Positions 55,482 through 64,000 of a stretch of 64,000 bases of DNA are shown one piece after another. Every line of letters starts with the position of its first letter. The stretch's first letter is position 1. Under the pieces are notes generated by a model. It did no database searches. It was not told the DNA's origin and was given only the letters and a program-made list of their open reading frames with translations. Origin of the DNA: Aeromicrobium wangtongii (GTDB taxonomy: Bacteria > Actinomycetota > Actinomycetes > Propionibacteriales > Nocardioidaceae); assembly GCF_024584515.1 (NCBI RefSeq), contig NZ_CP102173.1, forward strand, positions 868,001-932,000. The letters run 5' to 3'. The position numbers and the translations under genes were made by a program.

Positions 55482-56665
55482 GCTGGGGCTCCGATCTGGT
55501 GGGTGGTCCCGTCGGTGGCGCTGGCCTCGACGGCGGCGAGGACCCGCTGGACGGCGAGCCCGTCGGCGAAGGACGGCGCCGGGTCGGCGCCCTTGGCGAT
55601 GTCGGTGACCAGGTCGACGACCTGGTGGGTGAAGCCGTGCTCGTAGCCGAGGCCGTGGCCCGGGGGCCACCACGCCGCGATGTACGGATGGGTCGCCTCG
55701 GTCACCAGGATGCGCCGGAAGCCGGCGACGGACGGGTCCTCGGTCGCGTCGAACAGCTCGAGCACGTTCATGTCCTCGAAGTCGAAGGCGATCGATCCCA
55801 GCGTGCCGTTGATCTCGAGGCGCATCGCGTTCTTGCGGCCGGTGGCGAACCGGGTGGCCTCGAAGACCCCGATGGCGCCGCCGACGAAGCGGGCGGTGAA
55901 GGCGGCCGCATCGTCGACGGTCACCGGTCCGCGCTCGGCGGTGCTGGAGGAGGTGCCTCCGAGCGTGGCATGGTCGCCCGCCACGGGGCGGGTCGGGACG
56001 AATGTCTCCATCAGGCCGTTGACCGATGCGATCGAGTCACCGGAGACGAACTGGGCCATGTCGATGATGTGGGCGCCGATGTCGCCCAGGGCGCCCGAGC
56101 CGGCCAGCTGCTTGTCGAGCCGCCAGCTGAGCGGGACGTCCTCGTCGGCGAGCCAGTCCTGCAGGTACTGCCCGCGGACGTGGCGGATCGTCCCGATGCG
56201 TCCCGATGCGACGAGCTGGCGGGCGAGCGCCACCGCTGGGGTGCGGCGGTACGTGAACCCACACATCGCCCGGACGCCTCGTTCGGCGGCCGCCGCGGCG
56301 GCGTCGGCCATGGCCTCGGCCTCGGCGACGGTGTTGGCCAGGGGCTTCTCGCACAACACGTGCTTGCCGGCCTCGAGGGCCGCGATCGCGATCTCGGCGT
56401 GCGTGTGGCCGGGTGTGCAGATGTCGATGACGTCGATGTCGTCGCGGGTCAGCAGCGCCCGCCAGTCGGTCTCGACGGACTGCCACCCGAAGCGTCGGGC
56501 GACATCGGCGGCGGCGGCCTCGTCGCGCCCGGAGATCGCGGTGAGGCGGGGTGTCATGGGCAGGTCGAAGAAGGACGGGGCCGTGCGCCAGGCCTGGGAG
56601 TGGGCGGCACCCATGAAGGCGTAGCCGACCATGCCGATGCCGAGGTCGGGACGTGTGTCAGACAT
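55478..56665 (-). CDS. Gfo/Idh/MocA family oxidoreductase
   Basis: 395 residues. Rossmann motif [16 protein letters not shown] (Gly-rich), CEKPLANT (the EKP motif with the substrate-site Lys), and [12 protein letters not shown] with the catalytic Asp/His pair. The [18 protein letters not shown] and PLSWRLDKQ segments resemble dehydrogenases of the levoglucosan/inositol/keto-glucoside group. It oxidises or reduces a sugar using NAD(P). Coupled to the isomerase gene; the ABC importer upstream supplies the substrate. Confidence 0.9.
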   Translation of the reverse strand: MSDTRPDLGIGMVGYAFMGAAHSQAWRTAPSFFDLPMTPRLTAISGRDEAAAADVARRFGWQSVETDWRALLTRDDIDVIDICTPGHTHAEIAIAALEAGKHVLCEKPLANTVAEAEAMADAAAAAAERGVRAMCGFTYRRTPAVALARQLVASGRIGTIRHVRGQYLQDWLADEDVPLSWRLDKQLAGSGALGDIGAHIIDMAQFVSGDSIASVNGLMETFVPTRPVAGDHATLGGTSSSTAERGPVTVDDAAAFTARFVGGAIGVFEATRFATGRKNAMRLEINGTLGSIAFDFEDMNVLELFDATEDPSVAGFRRILVTEATHPYIAAWWPPGHGLGYEHGFTHQVVDLVTDIAKGADPAPSFADGLAVQRVLAAVEASATDGTTHQIGAPA

Positions 56666-56739
56666 GTGCCAGCTTTCGGGTGGAGGTCTCGTGGAGGGGT
56701 GGTGCCGGGGCCCGCAGGCGTGCTGCGGGCCCCGGACGA

Positions 56740-57789
56740 TCAGGACTCGAAGGCCGACGGGAGGTAGGTGTCGACATTCTCCTTCGTCACGACCGGTGCC
56801 GACAGCTTGAGCATGCGCGGCACCTCGATCTCGGCGAGGTCGGACATCGACTTGTCCTGGGCCAGCAGGCGGGCCAGCTTGATCCCGTCGGCGGCCTGCG
56901 TGGACGGGTAGACGACCGTCGCCTTGAGCACGGTGTTGTCGGCCTTGATGTCGCGCATGACGTTGGCGGAGCCGGCGCCGCCGATCATCGTGAACTCGTC
57001 ACGGCCGGCGTTCTTGATGGCCGCCATGACGCCCACGCCCTGGTCGTCGTCGTGGTTCCACAGGTAGTCGATCTTCGGAGCGGCCTGCAGCAGGTTCGAG
57101 GCGGCCTTCTCGCCGGACTCGACGGTGAACTCGGCGGCGACCCGGTTGTCGACCTTCAGACCGCACGCCTTCAGTGCGTCCGCGAAGCCTTTCGAGCGTT
57201 CCTGCGTCAGCGGCAGCGAGTCGATGCCGGCGATCTCGGCGACCTTCAGGCCCTTCTTGCCGGCGGCGTCCTCGCAGACGAAGGTGCCGGCCGAGACGCC
57301 CATGCCGTAGTTGTCGCCGAGGACCGTGGTGCGGGCGGCGAACGGGGAGTCGAACTCGCGGTCGACGTTGACCACGATGATGCCCGCGTCCATGGCCTTC
57401 TGGGCGACCGACGTCATCGCGGCGCCGTCGAACGGCAGGAGCACGATGGCGTCGACCTTGTCGTTGATGAAGGTCTCCACCTGCGAGATCTGCAGGTTGA
57501 CGTCATTGGTGCCCTCGGCGACCTTGAGCTCGATGTCGTCGTACTCCTCGGCCTGCGCGACCGCGGACTTGGTGATCGATCCCATCCAGCCGTGGTCGGC
57601 CGCCGGGGCGGAGAAGCCGATGACGACCTTGTCGCCGGACTTGTCGTTGTCGGTGTTGCTCTTGGCGATGGCATCGCTGGTGTCGCCATCGCCGCTCGAG
57701 CCGTTGGTGCAGGCGCCGAGGACGAGCGTCGCCGCCGCGAGTGCGCCGACGACGAGGGACCGGCGGCGACGGGGGTGGGTCGTGGACAT
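56740..57789 (-). CDS. Sugar ABC transporter substrate-binding lipoprotein
   Basis: 349 residues. Signal with lipobox LVLGAC, then a Ser/Gly/Asp linker, and a two-lobe periplasmic-binding type 1 fold (RbsB/YtfQ group): VVIGFSAPAADHGWMGSITKSAVAQA, DAIVLLPFDGAAMTSVAQKAMDAGIIVVNVDREFD, and LWNHDDDQGVGVMAAIKNAG. The binding pocket acids around VDREFD suit a hexose or cyclitol. AGGAG six bases before ATG 57789; an upstream Met would precede an unconserved extension. Confidence 0.9.
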   Translation of the reverse strand: MSTTHPRRRRSLVVGALAAATLVLGACTNGSSGDGDTSDAIAKSNTDNDKSGDKVVIGFSAPAADHGWMGSITKSAVAQAEEYDDIELKVAEGTNDVNLQISQVETFINDKVDAIVLLPFDGAAMTSVAQKAMDAGIIVVNVDREFDSPFAARTTVLGDNYGMGVSAGTFVCEDAAGKKGLKVAEIAGIDSLPLTQERSKGFADALKACGLKVDNRVAAEFTVESGEKAASNLLQAAPKIDYLWNHDDDQGVGVMAAIKNAGRDEFTMIGGAGSANVMRDIKADNTVLKATVVYPSTQAADGIKLARLLAQDKSMSDLAEIEVPRMLKLSAPVVTKENVDTYLPSAFES

Positions 57790-57828
57790 GTGGACTCCTG
57801 GATGGGTGGGGGAATGCATCGTGAGGTG

Positions 57829-58842
57829 CTACGTCTTGCGGTTCGCGATGCGCTGCTGCAGGAGCACAGCGATCACGATGATCACGCCCTTGGCGACGGC
57901 CTGGGCCGAGGTCGAGAGGTTGTTGAGCGTGAAGACATTGGTCAGCGTCGTGAAGATGAGGACGCCGAAGAGCGTCCCGACGACGGTGCCGCGCCCGCCG
58001 CTCAGCAGCGTGCCGCCGATCACGACAGCGGCGATGGCGTCCAGCTCGTAGCTGGTGCCGTGGGTGGACGAACCGGTCGTGGTGCGCGACATCAGCATCA
58101 CCGCGGCGATGCCGCAGGTCAGGCCGAGCAGCGCGTACAGGTAGACCGTGTGCCGCTGGACCTTGATGCCGGCGAGGCGGGCGGCCTCGGGGTTGCCGCC
58201 GACCGCGAACGTCCGGCGCCCGAACGTCGTGCGGTTGAGCAGGAACCAGCCGGCGACGGTGACCACGGCGAAGATGATGACGATGACCGGGATGCCGAGC
58301 GGCTCGGCACCGAAGAAGTCCAGGAAGCCTTGGTTGCGGATGATCTGGGTCTTGCGGTCTGCGATGATCTCGGCCAGGCCGCGGGCCGAGGCCAGCATCG
58401 CCAGGGTCGCGATGAACGGGACGACCCGGCCGTACGCGATCAGCACACCGTTGATCGCACCGCACGCCGTGCCGACCAGCACGGCGCTGAACACCATCGC
58501 GATCCAGCCGATGTTGTCGGCCATGGCCTGCGTACCGGTGGTCGTGGCCCACACCGATGACAGAGCCACGATGGCTCCGACGGACAGGTCGATGCCGCCG
58601 CCGGTGATGACGAACGTCATGCCGATCGAGACCACCCCGATCACGGCCGCGAGCCGCAGGATCGTCAGGACGTTGTCGGAGCTGGCGAAGCGGTCGCCGG
58701 CGGTCACGACGCCGACGATGCACAAGATCACCAGCGCGACGACCAGGCCGAGGTTGCGGGCCAGGCCGAGATTGCCGCCACGGTCGCCGCGGGGCGGCTT
58801 GGCGGGCACGGTCAGGGAGGGATCACGCAGGGAGGCGCTCAC
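57829..58842 (-). CDS. Sugar ABC transporter permease (RbsC-like)
   Basis: 337 residues with about nine helices. It carries the RbsC-family landmarks VSIGMTFVITGGGIDLSVGAIVALSSV and the ATPase-contact loop ARLAGIKVQRHTVYLYALLG, and VVIGGTLLSGGRGTVVGTLFGVLI near the end. GTG 58842 overlaps the stop of the ATPase gene (GTGA). A single permease gene implies a homodimer, as in ribose-type importers. Confidence 0.9.
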   Translation of the reverse strand: MSASLRDPSLTVPAKPPRGDRGGNLGLARNLGLVVALVILCIVGVVTAGDRFASSDNVLTILRLAAVIGVVSIGMTFVITGGGIDLSVGAIVALSSVWATTTGTQAMADNIGWIAMVFSAVLVGTACGAINGVLIAYGRVVPFIATLAMLASARGLAEIIADRKTQIIRNQGFLDFFGAEPLGIPVIVIIFAVVTVAGWFLLNRTTFGRRTFAVGGNPEAARLAGIKVQRHTVYLYALLGLTCGIAAVMLMSRTTTGSSTHGTSYELDAIAAVVIGGTLLSGGRGTVVGTLFGVLIFTTLTNVFTLNNLSTSAQAVAKGVIIVIAVLLQQRIANRKT

Positions 58843-60383
58843 GCGACTTCCCCCTTCTGCTCGGCGGTGGTGGGCTGGTGCTCGTGGGTCGCGAGGATCT
58901 TGTCGAGGACGCCCGAGGCGTCGATCGCGTCGCTGGGCCCGTCGTGCACGACCGAGCCGTCGGCGATGACCAGGACCCGGTCGGACAGGCCGAGCACCTC
59001 GTCGATGTCGCTGGAGACGACCACGAGTGCCACGCCGGAGTCCGCGAGCTCGCGGACCAGGTGGTAGATCTCCGCCCGGGCGCCGACGTCGACGCCCCGG
59101 GTGGGCTCGTCGAGCAGCAGGACCTTGCACGACCGCAGCAGCCAGCGGGCCAGGACGACCTTCTGCTGGTTGCCGCCCGAGAGCGTGCGCATGAGACGGT
59201 CGGGTGCATCGGGTCGGACGTCGACGGACCGGGCGGCTTGGTGGGCGGCACGCCGCTCAGCGCCCTCGGCGGAGACGCCGAAGCGGGCGAAGCGGTTGAT
59301 GCTCGCGAGTGAGATGTTGCGGTAGACGGCGTCGTCGAGCATCAGGCCCTGCGACTTGCGCTCCTCGGGGCACAGGCCGAGACCGGCCCGCACCGCGGCG
59401 TCGACCGAGCCGCTGCGCAGCCGGGCGCCGTCCACGGTGACCGAGCCCCCCGTGGCGCGGCGGGCGCCGTAGATGGTCTCGATGATCTCGCTGCGGCCGG
59501 CACCGACGAGTCCGGCCAGCCCGACGATCTCGCCGGGGCGGACGTCGAACGAGACGTCGGCGAACTCGCCGTCGCGGACCAGGTGGTCGACCGACAACAG
59601 GGCGGGAGCGTCGGGGACGGGCGACGTGCGACGGGGGAAGATCGATGACACCGACCGACCGGTCATGAGCGTGATGAGCTCGGATGTCGGCGTGTCCTTG
59701 GCCGGCAGGTCCCCGGCGACGGTGCGGCCGTCCTTGAGGACCGTGAGCCGGTCGCCGATCCGCCGGATCTCCTCGAGGCGGTGGGAGATGTAGACGATCG
59801 CGACGCCGGACGCCCGGAGGTCGTCGACCACGCGGAAGAGTCCGTCGACCTCGTCCGGGTCGAGCACCGCGGAGGGTTCGTCCATCACGATGACCCGGGC
59901 CTGGCGGGACAGGGCCCGGGCCATCGAGACGATCTGCTTGCCCGCGGCCGAGAGGCTCCCGACCTCGCGCGAGGGGCGGATCTCGGGGTGGCCGAGGGTC
60001 TCCAGGAGTCGGCGGGCCGCCTTGTTCATGTCGGCGACGCGGGTGATGCCGGCGCGGGCCAGTTCGTGGCCCAGGAAGATGTTGTCGGCCACGCTGAGCC
60101 CGTCGACCAGGTCCAGCTCCTGGTAGATGGTGGCGATCCCGGTCGCCAGCGCAGCCTGGGGATCGGCGAAGGTCACCGGCTCGCCGTTCCACAGGATCGT
60201 CCCCTCGTCGACGCCGTGCGCGCCGGCCAGCACCTTGATCAGCGTCGACTTGCCCGCGCCGTTCTGGCCCAGGAGGCAGTGGACCTCGCCCGCACGGACG
60301 ACCAGGTCGACGCCGTCCAGGGCGCGGACACCGGGGAACTCCTTGACGATGCCGCGCATCTCGAGCAGGGGAGGGGTTGACAT
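58839..60383 (-). CDS. Sugar ABC transporter ATP-binding protein (RbsA-like, two ATPase domains)
   Basis: 514 residues with two nucleotide-binding domains in tandem. First domain: Walker A GQNGAGKST (39–47), LSAAGKQIVSMARAL signature, VIVMDEPSAVLDPDE. Second domain: degenerate Walker A GLVGAGRSEII, intact LSGGNQQKVVLARWL and VLLLDEPTRGVDVGA. This one active plus one degenerate layout is the RbsA/MglA norm. ATG 60383 lies 7 bases after the -10 hexamer; a Met six codons upstream lies inside the CRP-like site. Confidence 0.92.
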   Translation of the reverse strand: MSTPPLLEMRGIVKEFPGVRALDGVDLVVRAGEVHCLLGQNGAGKSTLIKVLAGAHGVDEGTILWNGEPVTFADPQAALATGIATIYQELDLVDGLSVADNIFLGHELARAGITRVADMNKAARRLLETLGHPEIRPSREVGSLSAAGKQIVSMARALSRQARVIVMDEPSAVLDPDEVDGLFRVVDDLRASGVAIVYISHRLEEIRRIGDRLTVLKDGRTVAGDLPAKDTPTSELITLMTGRSVSSIFPRRTSPVPDAPALLSVDHLVRDGEFADVSFDVRPGEIVGLAGLVGAGRSEIIETIYGARRATGGSVTVDGARLRSGSVDAAVRAGLGLCPEERKSQGLMLDDAVYRNISLASINRFARFGVSAEGAERRAAHQAARSVDVRPDAPDRLMRTLSGGNQQKVVLARWLLRSCKVLLLDEPTRGVDVGARAEIYHLVRELADSGVALVVVSSDIDEVLGLSDRVLVIADGSVVHDGPSDAIDASGVLDKILATHEHQPTTAEQKGEVA

Positions 60384-60386
60384 GGC

Positions 60387-60402
60387 TGTGATGCTAGTCA
60401 CA
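60387..60402. promoter_or_regulatory. CRP/GlxR-type palindrome over the catabolic promoter
   Basis: TGTGATGCTAGTCACA: exact TGTGA-N6-TCACA, the consensus of CRP and of actinobacterial GlxR. It covers the -10 hexamer and the transcription start, a position expected to block transcription when occupied. Confidence 0.6.
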
Positions 60403-60420
60403 CGTTTTGTCGTTGGTCAA
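60391..60420 (-). promoter_or_regulatory. Promoter of the sugar catabolic operon
   Basis: Minus strand: TTGACC (60420–60415), 18-base spacer, TAGCAT (60396–60391), 7 bases, ATG 60383. Consistent with a leaderless transcript for the five-gene operon. Confidence 0.6.
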
Positions 60421-60486
60421 GCAAAAGTATGACGGCGACCGACAGACTTGCCTCACTCACGCAGTCCAAGGGGGTCTGGTTTACTC

Positions 60487-61689
60487 ATGGCCATGAGCAC
60501 GCCCGCGGGGCTTCCCCCGACTCTGGTCGGCACCGGCGAGCTGTTCCAGCTCCTGCGGGACGGCACCCCGCGCACCCGCGGCGAGCTCGCCGAGCTGTCC
60601 TCGCTGGCCCGCTCGACCATCACCGCACGCGTCGACGCGATGCTGTCGTCGGGCCTGCTCGAGCCCGTCGGGGAGGCGGCCTCCACGGGCGGGCGCCCGC
60701 CCACCCGCTTCGCCCTCAACCGCCGCGACCGCGTGGTCCTCGCCATCGACCTGGGCGCCTCCCACGCGAGCGTCGCGGTCAGCGACCTGTCCGGCAAGGT
60801 CCTCGACGAGAGGACGGTCGCGAGCGACATCGCCGATGGTCCGCTCGTCGTGCTCGACCGGGCCGCGGCGATCGGGATCGAGCTCCTGGCCGGCCTCGGC
60901 CGTGAGCCCGCCGACGTGGCCGGCGTCGGGATCGGGGTGCCCGGGCCGGTCGAGCACGCCACCGGACGTCCGGCGAATCCGCCGATCATGCCGGGCTGGC
61001 ACGACTTCGACATCCCGGCCCACCTGGGCCAGCAGTTCGGCGGCCCCGTCCTGGTGGACAACGACGTGAACCTCATGGCCCTCGGCGAGTTCGTGACGTC
61101 ATGGCGCAGCGCACCACACCTGCTGCTGGTGAAGGTCGCGACCGGCATCGGTGCGGGCATCGTCACCGACGGCCGGCTGCTGCGCGGAGCGCTCGGCTCC
61201 GCCGGCGACCTGGGGCACGTGCAGGTGGCCGGCGCGCCCGCGGACGTCGTCTGCCGGTGCGGCAACACCGGGTGCCTCGAGGCGGTGGCGGCCGGACCGG
61301 CGATCGCCGCGAAGCTGCGCGCGAAGGGCGTGGACGTCGAGAGCTCGCAGGAGATCGTCGACGCCGTGTCCTCCGGGGACGTCGCGGCGCTGCAGGCGGT
61401 CCGTGAGGCCGGCCGCGACCTCGGCTCCGTGCTGGCGACCTGCGTCAACCTGCTCAACCCGTCGGTCATCGTCATCGGCGGCAAGCTCTCCGAGGCGGGG
61501 GAGTACCTCCTGGCGGGTGTCCGCGAGGTGGTCTACCAGCGCTCCCTGCCGCTGGCGACCCACGACCTGCGGATCGTCGGCACGTCGGCCGGCAGCCACG
61601 GTGGGATTCTCGGCGCGAGCGCGATGGTCATCGATGCCGTCCTCGCGCCGGACGCCGTCGACCAGTACGTGGCAGCGCGGATCGCCTGA
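60487..61689 (+). CDS. ROK-family transcriptional regulator
   Basis: 400 residues. N-terminal winged HTH (20–80, TRGELAELSSLARSTITARVDAML) and a ROK sugar-binding domain with GVGIGVPGPVE, the DNDVNLMALGE stretch and zinc motif CRCGNTGC followed by LE. ROK regulators usually repress sugar genes until the sugar binds. It is divergent from the catabolic operon with about 100 bases between starts, so it is the likely local repressor. ATG 60487 is used; ATG 60493 two codons later is as good. Confidence 0.9.
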   Translation: MAMSTPAGLPPTLVGTGELFQLLRDGTPRTRGELAELSSLARSTITARVDAMLSSGLLEPVGEAASTGGRPPTRFALNRRDRVVLAIDLGASHASVAVSDLSGKVLDERTVASDIADGPLVVLDRAAAIGIELLAGLGREPADVAGVGIGVPGPVEHATGRPANPPIMPGWHDFDIPAHLGQQFGGPVLVDNDVNLMALGEFVTSWRSAPHLLLVKVATGIGAGIVTDGRLLRGALGSAGDLGHVQVAGAPADVVCRCGNTGCLEAVAAGPAIAAKLRAKGVDVESSQEIVDAVSSGDVAALQAVREAGRDLGSVLATCVNLLNPSVIVIGGKLSEAGEYLLAGVREVVYQRSLPLATHDLRIVGTSAGSHGGILGASAMVIDAVLAPDAVDQYVAARIA

Positions 61690-61724
61690 GAGCGGGCCTC
61701 CCACGGTCGTGTGGCCCCAGTGCC

Positions 61725-61730
61725 TAGAGT
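61725..61730 (+). promoter_or_regulatory. -10 element of ftsEX
   Basis: TAGAGT followed by 6 bases and the GTG of ftsE at 61737; same hexamer as the GT2 operon promoter. Confidence 0.45.
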
Positions 61731-61736
61731 GTTCAG

Positions 61737-62426
61737 GTGATTCGATTCGACAAGGTCACCAAGACCTATCCCGGCCAGAAGCGCGCGGCGCTCGACGCCG
61801 TCGACCTCGAGATCGAGAAGGGCGAGTTCGTCTTCCTGGTCGGGGCCTCCGGCTCCGGCAAGTCGACGTTCCTGCGCCTGATCCTGCGCGAGGCACGCCC
61901 CACGAGCGGCCGTGTCTACGTCGCCGGCAAGGAGATCAACAAGCTCTCCAGCTGGAAGGTGCCCAAGCTGCGCCGCCAGGTCGGCACGGTGTTCCAGGAC
62001 TTCAGGCTGCTGCCCAACAAGACGGTCACCGAGAATGTCGCGTTCGCGTTGCAGGTCATCGGCAAGTCGCGCTCCGAGATCAATTCCCTCGTCCCCGAGA
62101 CGCTGGAGATGGTCGGTCTGGAGGGCAAGGGACATCGCATGCCCGACGAGCTGTCCGGCGGTGAGCAGCAGCGCGTCGCGGTCGCCCGCGCCTTCGTCAA
62201 CCGGCCGATGATCCTGATCGCCGACGAGCCCACCGGAAACCTCGATCCCACCACGAGCGTGGGCATCATGAAGCTGCTGGACCGGATCAACCGCACCGAC
62301 ACGACCGTGGTGATGGCCACGCACGACTCGTCGATCGTCGACCAGATGCGCAAGCGCGTCATCGAGCTCGACTCCGGGATCGTCGTCCGCGACGAGGCCC
62401 GCGGCATCTACGGCTACCAGAACTGA
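61737..62426 (+). CDS. ftsE: Cell division ATP-binding protein FtsE
   Basis: 229-residue ATPase that with FtsX couples ATP use at the divisome to peptidoglycan hydrolases outside the cell. Walker [10 protein letters not shown] (36–44), Q-loop [13 protein letters not shown], signature [14 protein letters not shown], Walker [14 protein letters not shown] and H-loop ATHD. Length is normal. GTG at 61737 fixed by the -10 element. ftsX starts 17 bases after its stop, with GGAAAAGGA as its binding site. Confidence 0.95.
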   Translation: MIRFDKVTKTYPGQKRAALDAVDLEIEKGEFVFLVGASGSGKSTFLRLILREARPTSGRVYVAGKEINKLSSWKVPKLRRQVGTVFQDFRLLPNKTVTENVAFALQVIGKSRSEINSLVPETLEMVGLEGKGHRMPDELSGGEQQRVAVARAFVNRPMILIADEPTGNLDPTTSVGIMKLLDRINRTDTTVVMATHDSSIVDQMRKRVIELDSGIVVRDEARGIYGYQN

Positions 62427-62443
62427 CTTGGGAAAAGGACCAC

Positions 62444-63358
62444 ATGCGTAGCACTCTCAGCGAGCTGGGCCAGAGCCTGGCTCGCAACAAGTCCATGACC
62501 ATTTCCCTCATCGTCACGATGACGGTGTCCCTGCTGTTGGCAGCTTTGGGACTGCTGATCCTGGCGCAGTCGGACCGCACCGAGAAGTACTTCGGCGACA
62601 AGCTGCAGCTGCAGGTAAATCTCTGCACCAAGAACTCCACGGCCGCGACCTGCATCGGCGGTGCGGCCACCGACGAGCAGCAGAAAGCCGTCCAGGACGC
62701 CCTGCGCGGCAACTCCCAGGTGAAGTCCTTCGACATCCGCACGCCGGAGGAGAACTACGAGCAGGCGCGAGTGCTGTTCGGCCAGTCCGAGACCGGACGC
62801 AAGCAGCTGGAGACGCTGAGCCCCGACTCGTTCCCGGTGTCGTACTTCGTGACGCTGAAGGACCCCCAGAAGTACGACGCCGTCGTGAGCCAGGTGTCCG
62901 GCATGGACGGCGTCGGCAACGTCAGCTCGCTCAAGGAGCTGCTCGGGCCGTTGTTCGCGTTGCTGGACAAGCTGCGCAACGGGGCCCTGGCGATCTCGGC
63001 CCTGCTGATCTTCGCGGCGGTCCTCCAGGTGTCCAACACGATCCGCATGACGGCGTACGCGCGGCGGCGCGAGATCGGCATCATGAGGCTGGTCGGTGCG
63101 TCCAGCTGGCACATCCAGCTGCCGTTCATCCTGGAGTCGATGCTGGCCGCCCTGATCTCGGCAGCACTGGCCGCCGGAGGTCTCGCGGCGTTCATGCACT
63201 TCGTGGTCTACGGGTACCTGCGCGACACGTTGGGCAAGATCACGACGTGGGTCGGCTGGGGTGATGCCGTGCAGGTCATGGGCATGACGACGGTGCTCGC
63301 ATTGCTGCTGGCGCTGATTCCGACACTCTTCCTGACGCGCAAATACCTCGACGTGTGA
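62444..63358 (+). CDS. ftsX: Cell division protein FtsX
   Basis: 304 residues. N-terminal cytoplasmic helix, first transmembrane helix (21–43), an extracytoplasmic domain (45–170) with two Cys (CTKNSTAATC) likely disulfide-bonded, then three helices (about 178–200, 225–255, 270–295) around the cytoplasmic RRREIGIMRLVGAS loop that contacts FtsE. Its outer domain usually recruits a NlpC/P60 or M23 hydrolase, and the next gene encodes a secreted coiled-coil protein of that kind. Confidence 0.95.
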   Translation: MRSTLSELGQSLARNKSMTISLIVTMTVSLLLAALGLLILAQSDRTEKYFGDKLQLQVNLCTKNSTAATCIGGAATDEQQKAVQDALRGNSQVKSFDIRTPEENYEQARVLFGQSETGRKQLETLSPDSFPVSYFVTLKDPQKYDAVVSQVSGMDGVGNVSSLKELLGPLFALLDKLRNGALAISALLIFAAVLQVSNTIRMTAYARRREIGIMRLVGASSWHIQLPFILESMLAALISAALAAGGLAAFMHFVVYGYLRDTLGKITTWVGWGDAVQVMGMTTVLALLLALIPTLFLTRKYLDV

Positions 63359-63401
63359 CGATCGTGGCCTAAAGTCGCACTTGACAGTTTCATCGACAGT
63401 T

Positions 63402-63417
63402 CCCGGGGCTCCCCGGG
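63402..63417 (+). promoter_or_regulatory. GC hairpin in the leader of the downstream secreted-protein gene
   Basis: CCCGGGG-CT-CCCCGGG, a 7-bp stem between ftsX and the next start. A possible -10 (TAAAGT, 63370–63375) lies upstream, so this is either the ftsEX terminator or a leader hairpin of the following gene. Confidence 0.45.
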
Positions 63418-63443
63418 GATCCTTCCCCCCAAGGTCGAGGTCA

Positions 63444-64000
63444 ATGCTTTCCCACACCCGCATGGCGGTCACGTCTGTGCTGCTCTCGACGGCGCTCGTC
63501 GCCGCCCTGACGTCTCCGTCCTTCGCCGACAAGAAGAGCGATCTCGAGCGCCAGAAGCAAGAGGCCAACAGCAAGGCGCAGGACGCCAAGAAGCACCTCG
63601 ACCTGACCACCAAGGAGTTCGCCGCGGCGGCGGCCGCCCTGCAGGCGGCCCAGGCCAAGCTCGACGCCGCCCAGGCGACGCTCGGCGACACCCGCGGCAA
63701 GGTGGCGGTCGCCGCCGCGTTCGACGCCCAGATGCAGGGCAAGCTCGACAAGAGCCAGGCCGAGCTGCGCAAGGCGCGCTCCGAGCTGGCCAAGGGCGAG
63801 AAGCAGCTGGTCAGCTCGGAGAAGTCGGTCGAGGAGTTCGCCGTCCAGGACTATCTGGAGGGTGACCGCCGGCTGCGGGCGGTGAGCGGTCTGCTCAGCG
63901 GTGAGGACCCGATGGCCTACGGCGAGCAGGTCAGCCTCAACGCTGCCGTCAGCGACGACCAGGTGGCCACGATGCAACGCCTGGACGCCACCCGGGTCAT
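63444..64000 (+). CDS. Secreted coiled-coil protein, probable peptidoglycan hydrolase, N-terminal part
   Basis: Runs off the right edge; 185 residues visible. Signal peptide MLSHTRMAVTSVLLSTALVA ends near SPSFA, followed by a long charged coiled coil rich in Lys, Ala, Gln and Glu (KKSDLERQKQEANSKAQDA to about residue 135). Directly after ftsEX, this is the place where actinobacteria encode NlpC/P60 (RipC-like) or M23 (EnvC-like) hydrolases activated by FtsX. The catalytic domain is beyond the window, so the class cannot be decided. Confidence 0.8.
   Translation, partial: MLSHTRMAVTSVLLSTALVAALTSPSFADKKSDLERQKQEANSKAQDAKKHLDLTTKEFAAAAAALQAAQAKLDAAQATLGDTRGKVAVAAAFDAQMQGKLDKSQAELRKARSELAKGEKQLVSSEKSVEEFAVQDYLEGDRRLRAVSGLLSGEDPMAYGEQVSLNAAVSDDQVATMQRLDATRV

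Noticed and set aside
63359-63443. c-di-AMP (ydaO-type) riboswitch before the secreted coiled-coil gene
   Set aside because: These riboswitches often precede wall hydrolase genes, but the 85-base space is too short and none of the conserved core was found.

Overview
The window is about 70% G+C. It carries the actinobacterial core order whiB – glycosyltransferase – DUF3499 – phosphomannomutase – sahH – mtrA/mtrB/lpqB – comF – hpf – secA – prfB – ftsE/ftsX, the arrangement known around Rv3240c–Rv3268 of Mycobacterium. Gene content and small details (DUF5719, DUF6912, DUF5302, Rv3235-family, split tad loci) fit a Nocardioidaceae-type chromosome such as Aeromicrobium or Nocardioides; that genus-level placement is inference. 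No rRNA, tRNA, CRISPR array, insertion sequence or prophage was seen, and no gene-free stretch exceeds about 190 bases.

Layout. 1–4.0 kb: envelope polymer genes (LCP phosphotransferase end, polysaccharide ABC exporter), a TIGR03089 protein and a degenerate CofD/FbiA relative facing whiB. 4.2–10.8 kb: large GT2 membrane glycosyltransferase, DUF5719, zincin-like protein, DUF3499, phosphomannomutase, and a 56-residue Trm112-like zinc ribbon. 10.8–12.7 kb: DUF3311–mctP monocarboxylate transporter. 12.9–24.6 kb: sahH, mtrAB-lpqB, comF, hpf, a NarL-type regulator, a YcaQ-like DNA glycosylase, secA. 24.7–32.5 kb: SDR enzyme, LysM/Rv3235-family pair, SAF-domain and CpaE-like pilus genes, WS/DGAT acyltransferase, DUF2505, PspA. 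32.6–38.1 kb: GtrA-fused GT2, ArnT-like GT39 and an OmpR-type two-component pair. 38.1–41.7 kb: lipoprotein, DinB protein, and an uncharacterised pair of a membrane protein and a WXG100-like protein whose frame is broken twice. 42.7–47.0 kb: tad pilus operon (TadA, B, C, Flp-like peptide, two TadE-like, TadG-like). 47.1–54.4 kb: secreted nuclease, two DUF202 genes (one with a nonsense codon), GH114-like protein, alcohol dehydrogenase, HIT protein, DUF5302, prfB, and a protein with a 42-bp tandem repeat. 54.5–61.7 kb: a carbohydrate catabolic operon (ABC importer, Gfo/Idh/MocA dehydrogenase, TIM-barrel isomerase) with a divergent ROK regulator and a CRP-type palindrome over the promoter. 61.7–64 kb: ftsE, ftsX and the start of a secreted coiled-coil protein.

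A pattern runs through the whole window. At least twelve genes have a TANNNT hexamer ending 6 to 8 bases before the start codon and no Shine-Dalgarno sequence, which suggests widespread leaderless transcription. I used this to choose several start codons. The most unusual items are the degenerate CofD relative at the fbiA locus, the double frameshift in the WXG100-like gene, the in-frame TGA at the conserved Trp of a DUF202 gene, a 139-bp imperfect palindromic element after whiB, the Flp-like peptide lacking the usual pilin Glu, and the CRP-like site over the sugar operon promoter.
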